A stretch of 64,000 nucleotides of DNA from Siphonodentalium dalli (Eukaryota; Mollusca; Scaphopoda; Gadilida; Siphonodentaliidae). Position 1 is the first letter of the stretch. The number at the start of each line of letters is the position of its first letter. The translations under genes were made by a program, and so were the position numbers. The notes beneath the pieces are model-generated. The model ran no database searches, was not told the origin of the DNA, and saw nothing but the letters and a program-made list of their open reading frames with translations. The DNA lies in NCBI GenBank assembly GCA_032622095.1, contig CP136065.1, positions 240,479,530 through 240,543,529 on the forward strand, read 5' to 3'. Below, piece by piece: positions 56,921-64,000 of the stretch.

Positions 56921-57419
56921 GAAACACTCCGGTGGGGTGAACAAATAGAACCGGAGAAAAGGTAGTTATTTTTTACGCATATTAATCCAAATTTAAAGTT
57001 CCCACACGTCATTCTTATATATTAATTAAATGCAATGACTCTCGTTGGTGAAATAATTTGCATTAGTTTATCGCCGATCGCAGCGTCCCGAATCGAAATG
57101 TAAATATTTACAATTAAGCGTAGTTCGGAAAAAGATACCTATGGAGCGTTATGATTTATTTCTTTGAAATTTTCGGTAATGCTAGTAGAATGGTACACCG
57201 AACAAGTCCATAATATGCCTTACAACCGTCACAGCGGATAGGGTATCATGCCCTTCGGTTTGTATTAAAAACTCTAATAACTACCCTCAACTGGTCGATT
57301 GAATAAACGAGTAGTGTACGCGCTGTGCTTAATCTGGTAAAAAGAAACCCTCACTGCGCATGATTAGTTACGCGTTGTCGACATCAATAATCGTCGTCAT
57401 TTCCACCCCCCGGTCAAGT
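56921..57419. repeat. Spacer with a dispersed repeat
   Basis: 57060-57150 is the reverse complement of 26375-26480. No gene. Confidence 0.4.
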
Positions 57420-57741
57420 GGTCCTGCTAATGTGCTTTGATGTTGTGGTCCTGCTGAATTGTTATGATGCTGTAGTTGTTGCAAATGTTTATAATGAAGA
57501 TGGCTATTCATGTCGTTTTGCTAACACCAGCGCAGCCATTATTATCTTTTTCTCCAAAAAATATATTATTATGTTATTGGGTGTTTCATACAGACACCGG
57601 CTTTTTCTCAAATCGCTCGGATTACCCAAACACCGCCAAAATGACTTTAGAACAAAATAACGGTAGGCCAGGGGGGGGGGGGGGGTAGTAAAAAACTTAC
57701 AGGAAGGTAGGACCACAACATCAAAGCACATTAGCAGGACC
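57420..57741. repeat. Inverted repeat pair of about 32 bp
   Basis: GGTCCTGCTAATGTGCTTTG with TGTTGTGGTCCT (57420-57452) has an exact complement at 57709-57741. The interior includes a G15 run at about 57671-57685. May be a MITE. Frames on both strands are artefacts of the inverted repeat. Confidence 0.7.
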
Positions 57742-57987
57742 AACGCGTTTTTTACACCCTCATGCAATTTTTTACTAAAGACCTTTTGTGCCCTTATATG
57801 ACATTTGTAACAGTTTAAAACATATTATAAGAATTTATATCTGCAAAAACACCTTATTTATGACACTGCCATGGGAGAGATGACATTAAGCTATATGGCA
57901 TGTTGAATATGGGGCGGTGGGATGAAAAAATTCCTTCCAGGCACCCTTCGGAAAGAAGATTCGAAAAATGTAAAACTGAAATATATA
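57742..57987. other. Spacer
   Basis: Nothing recognised. Confidence 0.3.
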
Positions 57988-59104
57988 AAACTTGTCTTGA
58001 TGTAACTAAAGCCAAGATCATTGTGTGCATGGAAAAATAGCAACTGCCTGAAACATTAATGTGACTATCAATGGCTAGAATATAACTGTCGTCACACTGT
58101 TCATCAGTGCATCAAGCCAATCAGTGAAATATTTGCATGCCTATCAACTCATATGATCTGTTACTCTCACAACACCTAATCTATCCAAGTATGGCATAGT
58201 GACTGTTTGTTATTTATTATAAGAGAGGTTGCTCCAGTAGTCTAACAAAAGTGTTAAGGCATAATGCTAGATAATGTACTGGCTGACAGACTAATCGGGA
58301 AATTGTTAGAAATTATGGAATTTGGTGTATCCTGTATAATGACCTAAGTTTGCATATATAAGTAAACTTGTCCTGATGCAACTAATGCCTAGATCATTGT
58401 GTGCATGGAAAAAGAGCAAGCAACTGTCTCAAACATTAATGTGACTATAAATGGGTAGAAAATATCTGTCATCGGTGCATCAATCCAAGCAGTGAATTAT
58501 CTGCATGTCTTTCAACTCAGATGATCTCTCACAAGACCGAAAGTATCCAAGTCTGGTATATGACTGCTTGTCATCTATATATATAAACGAGTAGGATCGG
58601 TCCGGAATTTTCTCTCAGACCCCTGGACCTTGTTCAACCGAATTTGGTGTGGTGACTCGGGGGTACCATGGCGGATGTTATAAAGGTATTAGTTTTTCAA
58701 ATAATTTAATTAAAAAAATAAAATAAAATTGGTTTTGTTAAATTGAACAAGGAATTCAATCTTAAAAAAAAACTATATTAAAACAATATATATAACTCAA
58801 AATGTTTCAATGACCAAATGTGCTTGAAGTGCACAAAGGGACCGCTGCTAATTGACGGGCCTGTCTAAGATCAAAATGTGTGCGAAGTCCAACAAAGGGG
58901 GCGACAGGTATCTCCGATGCTGAATATAGGCTCCCAAAGGGAGCCTGTTTCAGCTAGTTTAGTATAATAGAACTAAGTTGCTCCAGTAGACTAACATAAG
59001 TGGTATGGAATATGTTAGATAATGGGCTGGTTGACAGACTAATCAGGAAATAGTTAGAAATTATGAAATTTTGTGTATTCTGCACAATGACCTAGGTTTA
59101 CAGA
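57988..59104. repeat. Tandem duplication, about 376-bp unit, second copy interrupted
   Basis: Unit 1 (57988-58363) and unit 2 (58364-59104) share CTAGATCATTGTGTGCATGG-like tracts, AACATTAATGTGACTAT, GTTGCTCCAGTAG and GACAGACTAATC. Unit 2 carries the Helitron at 58574-58957; without it the lengths agree. No ORF. Confidence 0.88.
58574..58957 (+). mobile_element. Non-autonomous Helitron (384 bp)
   Basis: It starts TCTATATATATAAACGAG right after an A and ends CTAG right before a T. Eight bases before that CTAG lies an 8-bp stem AGGCTCCC-AAA-GGGAGCCT (58928-58946). These are the three diagnostic Helitron features. The tandem partner at 58201-58240 shows the empty site: TTGTTA|TTTATTATAAG against TTGTCA-[element]-TTTAGTATAATAG. 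No Rep/helicase coding part, so it depends on an autonomous element. Confidence 0.93.
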
Positions 59105-60254
59105 TGATCAGCAATTTATAAAACTTTTTTTTTCAATTAAAACAGCTTCTGAAACAGGATAACTGTTTATGATCTCAATTAGTTCAAATAACAGTAACTG
59201 TTATTTGAACTAATTGAGATAATTCCCAGTCATAAGAGTGATATCAGTAGAGTTTTGTGAGCTTTTATACCAATTTTAGTGAAATTTGGGGGGTGGGTGT
59301 CAAAAATATTGGGACTAAAATTTTTTTTTTTTGGCAGGTTTGGGGGTGGTGGGTCCCCGAAATGCCAGATGCAAAAAAACGGCATACCTTTCTGCAATTT
59401 GTTTTACTACCCCCCCCCCTGGGTACGCCTACATTTTCGTAACGGCGTCAGTTTGCCCTACCAGGATCATAGGACACCACCAGCATAGCAGACGAACAGA
59501 ATCACTTGACGACGGTTGATTTTTGCGAAACGATTTTACAACGACGAATTGCCAAACGTTTTCGTAACTCTATCCGTGAGTTTGCGAAACATTGCAATTT
59601 GAAGATTGTGGTGTGATGCGAATAACCTTTAGCTATGTGACATAGCTATTCAAACCAAGTCGATGTAATTTCAAGAATTTAAGATACCACATTGTCTTGG
59701 AGCTTCGGATCGCAGAATGGAATCGGTTTAGATAAGTCTATCATTGGATCTTTTGTCTGCGAACCATTCCTATTGATTGTATAATAAGCTGTCTCCGAGC
59801 GAATAACATATAGACACGACGGAGTGTTTTGTATAATTTCCGACTTATGTAGTGGACCTTATTTTACAAACCCGCCAACAATTAGAGTGCAGTGTTGCAG
59901 CCAAGAATCAATAATGAAAACCATGTTAATCCGTACGAGGATCTGTTATTATCGTATGTACCCGAACGCTCGTGAGAGGTAAATCCATACCAGAGGTTGA
60001 TAATCATTATTGGCAATCATTCTGGAGAAATCACAGTGACCCTTGTTCCCGACACAGACATGTATGTTATACGAATGGTGATTTGAAACACACAGAACAC
60101 TTTGTTTGGACCACATACCAATCGTTTCCCAGACATGTTATGGGCATGTTTGCATAATACATTGTGTTTTGAATGATTTAGCCAACTTCTCCATTCAACA
60201 ATACATAGCTGCAAAATATGATGAATACTGAATGAATGAATTCCTAGCAAAATT
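59105..60254. other. Unassigned stretch with a perfect palindrome
   Basis: 59172-59220 is a perfect 24+1+24 bp palindrome (ATCTCAATTAGTTCAAATAA...). T11 is near 59320 and C9 near 59410. Short frames here are not supported. Confidence 0.5.
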
Positions 60255-60605
60255 GGAGGTGGGTTTGCCCCAATGGGACTAATGGTACCCCGTCAGTGCA
60301 ATTGGGCTCCAATAAGGGTAGTCATATTAACATATTTGTTTACCGAACAAAAGAAAGAAAAAGGAATACAAGCTCGGACAAAACTATATATGTTGCGCAA
60401 AAATTTCTAAGTCGCAAAAGGGTGATAACCCCGCTAAGAAAAGTCAGACGGACTTCATAATCACAGGTGATGCGTTCCAATGGTCCCAAATATCAATAGA
60501 ATTGACTGAAAAATATAGGAACACAAAGTTGCGTCAACGGCTGTACGGACAGACAGACGCACACGCTTATTTCGATATACCCCATAACTTCGTTCGGGGG
60601 AATAC
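60255..60605. repeat. AATTTCTAAGTCG / GGACAGACAGACG-type repeat unit
   Basis: GGGCTTGTCCC-like start (GGGTTTGCCCCAATGGGACT), AAGCTCGGACAAAACTATA, TTTCTAAGTCGCAAAAGGG and CGGACAGACAGACGCACACG match 50525-51130 in order. A diverged copy. Confidence 0.65.
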
Positions 60606-61221
60606 AAAATGGAGGTCGCTAATGATTGGACACCAATTTTTTATTGTTACAATAATGTATATATGGTGCACGCATTTAGTCACAATATAAACGTTTACAT
60701 ATCATATAATATAAACCGTTTTTATCAATTGTAATTTACCATTTTACACATTCTCACTTGTCGAGATTGACTATTATAGACTATTTGTACACAACACATA
60801 ATTTTCCACTCAATGATGCTCAATGCAGGTTTTAGTAATTTATAGAAACTCAGTACCATAAACCTTTATTGTTCAGATGGAATTCGCTATGCTCGAAGTC
60901 GTACTATTATTCGCTCAGTTTTAAATTCGCGCACTGCCGACCGGGCCGCCGGGTGCATGAAACATAATACTACGGGAATTTAAATGCGAGTACTATATCT
61001 AAACTTCATCAAGTCAGCCACGTACTGAGTCGTCAATAGGGTACGTTAATAAATTCGCAAATTTGCCAGGCAAACATGCTCATGAAATTCATCTCTACCA
61101 CAACTAACTACATGATAAGTAAAGACTATGTTGTTCGACCAGTAGCGGTGATATCGACATTTGCCTAAAAATAGCATGCAATTATCTCATAAGAATTAAT
61201 CATACAGGCACTTTAAGGTAA
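60606..61221. other. Unassigned stretch
   Basis: 60925-60935 and 62405-62470 share AAATTCGCGCA-type words. No gene. Confidence 0.3.
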
Positions 61222-61683
61222 TATGTGACCCGCCATATCAAATCCAGTCGTAAGTCGGGATTTTTTTACCCTGTGCCAATGCATTCTCTTATATATGCGA
61301 GTCGACCATAGGTCGCCTCGCATATATAAGAGAATGCATTGGCCTAACAATTTTTTATCATTTTTTTTAAATAAATGTTTCTTACAATTTTTAGGACATA
61401 AAATAAAAAACATCCATTACCCTGCAGGGAGCCCCACACATATATAGAAGCATATAGAAGAGTGTAGTCTGCTCATGTTTGTCTGGGGCGCTGTATGGGT
61501 GAAATTGTAAAATTGTTAAAGAATACAAGAAAAAATTATTAAAATTGTAAAAAATTGTTAGGCCAATGGATTCTCTTATATATGCGAGGCGACCTATGGT
61601 CGACTCCCATATATAAGAGAATGCATTGGCACAGGGTAAAAAAATCCCGACTTACGACTGGATTTGATATGGCGGGTCACATA
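61222..61683. mobile_element. TA-flanked element with TGTGACCCGCC ends carrying the hairpin core
   Basis: TA-TGTGACCCGCCATATCAAAT at the left and its exact complement then TA at the right. The terminal repeats continue through GTAAGTCGGGATTTTTTTAC into CCCTGTGCCAATGCATTCTC. The two 69-bp hairpins are the same as in the TTAA MITEs, apart from a few substitutions, but the ends are unrelated. No ORF. The TA flanks suggest a Tc1/mariner-type transposase. Confidence 0.88.
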
Positions 61684-62877
61684 TGTTAGTAGCACCGTTA
61701 TATGTGGAACTACCTAAATGTTATTTGTCATGTCGTTTGCTTTGGAAATATGCTATTTATACGCTTACATGTTGCCTTTCATACATATTCTGGCACCATA
61801 GTGGTTTCTATGAGAAAATGGCTGCAGGAAATGCCGTGCAAACTTGTCAGTGTATGAACGCACCCTTAAGATTCCATGATGTCGACGGCATTCTCCAATA
61901 GGTCACCAGGAAGTGCATAATCGGGCTTCTTTGAATAAACTAAAGACATAATTCAACAGTGAATGGAGTTACTTAGTGATGTTCTACATGTATATATTGA
62001 TACCACAAATCTGTTCTGCATAAAACTATTGTGTGCAGGATGGTATTGTCATATACGCTAGAATCGATTTTAAGATTTGAATGAGTTGTTTTTTCTCTTG
62101 AATTTCCCATAAGAGAGTTTAGGTTATATTGTTGAGTGTAAGGTTGAAGTAATTATCGTGTTGAAAACCTATTATTTACATTTACAAGAGCATTGACGGC
62201 ACACGGACGGATCGAGTTATAACCTTTAATTGTGGAGGAACGCTGTCGACAATATTTGTTAGATCCTGTGCCAAATATGTTGAGGGCACAATTACGTGCT
62301 ACATACTCACAATGGACGATCAATTTGTCGGAAGGCCGCCAACTTAGCACAACGCATAGCGTAAAACGCCATATCCTTATAGCTATAGTCCAAAGTTACG
62401 CGTATTTAAATTCGCGCAGTACTATTTTTCGCCCAGTTTTGAATTCGCGCACCATGATATGTTGCGCGAATTCAAAGTTGACAGAAATATTTCCGTAACA
62501 GTCTTGTATCTGATGACAGTTCTTAACCGATCGTTAATATAAATGTTTAGATTAAGAGTAGTTCACACACTGCAAGTTTAAAAACAGTATGTTCTGCAGA
62601 TATTTCGTCGTAGAAAATCATATATTGTGCCAGAATATGGACGCAAACATGCACATACATTTCATCAGTACCATGCACAGCTGTGAGAGATCTACTGAAA
62701 TTTGCAGTAAATAGTATGAAATAATATCACAAGGATCAGTCATACAGGAAGTTTGTGGATTTAATGTCACCGTTGCGGAGCTACAGTAATTTTACTTCTC
62801 ATATCGTTAGCTTTAGTAAAGAGGGTATTGCATGTTTTCGTTCATATGCTGGCAGCGTATGCTTTTCTACGACGAAA
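61684..62877. other. Unassigned stretch
   Basis: Frames at 61683-61901 and 62232-62498 have no recognised family. No repeats apart from the TTCGCGCA words near 62410-62470. Confidence 0.3.
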
Positions 62878-62948
62878 TGCCAGTGCATTCTCTTATATAT
62901 GCGAGTCTCCAATAGGGCGCCTCGCATATATAAGAGAATGCATTGGCA
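62878..62948. repeat. Solitary copy of the 69-bp hairpin module
   Basis: TGCCAGTGCATTCTCTTATA...GAGAATGCATTGGCA with a changed loop (TCTCCAATAGGGCGC). CAGGG follows on the right. Neither TTAA nor TGTGACCC ends are found nearby. Confidence 0.85.
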
Positions 62949-63169
62949 CAGGGTTTTCTCAAAATTTCTGCAAGCTCCAGTCATGAAAGGGTTCAGACGA
63001 TCAGTATTGATTTTTGATTTTTACATCTGCACAACCTTAATGCTAATCACTTTTTTTTCTGGTTGACCAATAATGGCCAATATAAAGGTCGTGAAATTAA
63101 AAACAAGTAGCAAAAATAAATATCGACAGAATCAATGCCATACAGCGTCATTGTCTCAACTTTGGCTCA
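62949..63169. other. Spacer
   Basis: Nothing recognised. Confidence 0.3.
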
Positions 63170-63455
63170 ATCTCGGTGGCTCAATCTATTAGGGGTACAA
63201 CTCCAAGCCCTGTCGCTTCCCAGCGCTGGCGATTGGGTTCAAATCCACATGTTTCCATCATGGACTTTGTAACTCGAAATCCTTATCAGGTGGAGTTGTT
63301 ACTCGCCGATGGCCGGTGGTTTGCCGCACATGGTCGACGAGTTTATCAGCCATTGAAATCACGGTTAGATTAGCCGTTTGTGTGTGGATTTCCTCCACCA
63401 CTAAAACTGGCAATATGGCCTTAGTTGCTGAAAGCAGCATTAAAACCCCTATATG
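63170..63455 (+). mobile_element. tRNA-derived SINE
   Basis: The head has a pol III box A-like TGGCTCAATCTATTAGGGG (from 63177) and a box B GGTTCAAATCC (63236-63246), 59 bp apart. The body continues with GGCCGGTGGTTTGCC, and the 3' part has TTTCCTCCACCACTAAAACTGGC and a GCAGCATTAAAACCCC end. This order fits the SINEs that I associate with molluscs. The two isolated tails at 31.9 and 40.1 kb may be relatives. No ORF is expected. I did not confirm a target duplication. Confidence 0.72.
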
Positions 63456-63492
63456 AGAGATAGGGAGAGAGGGAGAGAAAGAGCAAGAGAGA

Positions 63493-63534
<42 letters not shown>

Positions 63535-64000
63535 GGGGGGGGGGGGTCGAGAGTTAAAGTGGCAAGAAAGTAATGAATTGGACGCTACAAAGAGTTCACA
63601 ATTGCACTTTTCGTTGACTAATTCACGTTTCACTGTAGTATTTGTTGTTGTTTTGGTAATCCAGTCACACTCGACTGGTCATGTAAAATTATGGTAATCC
63701 CCAGGTCATTCGGGCCCACAAATTATTTTCCTAAACAAGTGCACATGTTAGGAAATAAATGTAGTTTGTGTAGACATGAGTAGCTGTACTCATCGATAGC
63801 GTTTTGACAACATGGTAAGCGACATCTCCACTTCACATAGGCACCATTTTGTTGCACGAATTAGTTTTCATTTCTAATGACGAGTTGCCATACAGACCCC
63901 ATACACGGTGGGGAATCACGTGGTTTCGAGTTGATGAGTATCACGCATTCAAAATGGCCGCGGCGATCAAAACAAAACGCCTTCCAGAAACGAGGAAAAA
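63456..64000. other. (GA)n microsatellite, G run and unassigned end
   Basis: (GA)n with interruptions lies at about 63464-63530, followed by a G12 run at about 63535-63547. The remaining sequence to the window end shows no gene that I recognise. Confidence 0.6.

Noticed and set aside
57418-57767. Frames containing VLLMCFDVVVL on both strands
   Set aside because: They arise from the two arms of an exact inverted repeat read in opposite directions.
62799-62984. Short ORFs with CQCILLYMRG and YKRMHWH that recur many times
   Set aside because: They are translations of the 69-bp hairpin in each MITE, and appear on either strand in the same form because of the palindrome.
63170-63255. A functional tRNA gene
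   Set aside because: Box A and box B are present, but the acceptor and anticodon arms do not fold cleanly and the sequence runs into a SINE body.

Overview
This is eukaryotic DNA: AT-rich, gene-poor, with short coding exons far apart and most of the length made of transposon-derived repeats. Several repeats point to a marine invertebrate, most likely a mollusc. A tRNA-headed SINE near 63.2-63.45 kb carries a 3' segment of the kind I associate with mollusc SINEs, and (ATCA)n-type SINE tails sit at 31.9 and 40.1 kb. Arrays such as the cGGACGGACg motif near 51.06 kb and the long-repeat types at 38-39, 41 and 50-51 kb fit the same picture. The species cannot be named from the sequence alone.

The only host gene I can support is a non-fibrillar collagen-type gene on the minus strand. 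Three exons are clear: 12106-12184 (non-collagenous end plus the first Gly-X-Y triplets), 2926-2961 (36 bp) and 636-707 (72 bp). Both inner exons are multiples of 9 bp, begin and end inside a glycine codon, and join in phase. A fourth possible exon ends at 17654 and has a canonical GTAAGT donor. The introns are 2-9 kb long and full of mobile elements, and the gene continues beyond the left edge. A 57-bp tandem duplication has copied half of the 36-bp exon together with its donor site.

Layout. 0-6.9 kb: collagen exons, a foldback element, two copies of a dominant TTAA-flanked MITE, and copy A of a 1.2-kb repeat block. 6.98-11.8 kb: a 55-bp satellite split by a nearly complete non-LTR retrotransposon (7103-10946, minus strand) with an intact endonuclease plus reverse transcriptase ORF. 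12-18 kb: collagen exons, hairpin repeats, an RT tail and repeat block copy B, a 51-bp minisatellite that stays open in frame, and a TA-flanked MITE next to the possible exon. 19-31 kb: a hAT-type MITE with an 8-bp target duplication, more TTAA MITEs, a decayed RT pseudogene (24.95-26.31 kb), foldbacks and simple repeats. 31-49 kb: TTAA-flanked element families, SINE tails, degenerate tandem repeats, an RT tail (43.5-44.0 kb) and a 460-bp foldback. 49-64 kb: a composite inverted-repeat element, a 31-bp satellite, three more TTAA MITEs, a 384-bp Helitron with a paralogous empty site, a TA-flanked element and the SINE.

The most striking feature is a 69-bp near-perfect hairpin module. It occurs, usually twice per element and in opposite orientation, in eleven TTAA / CCCTTTACCCAACA MITEs, in an element with unrelated TGTGACCCGCC ends and TA flanks, in a divergent pair at 48.4 kb, and once alone at 62.9 kb. 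The same stem-loop therefore sits inside different transposon ends. Most other open frames in the window read through repeats and are not annotated as genes.
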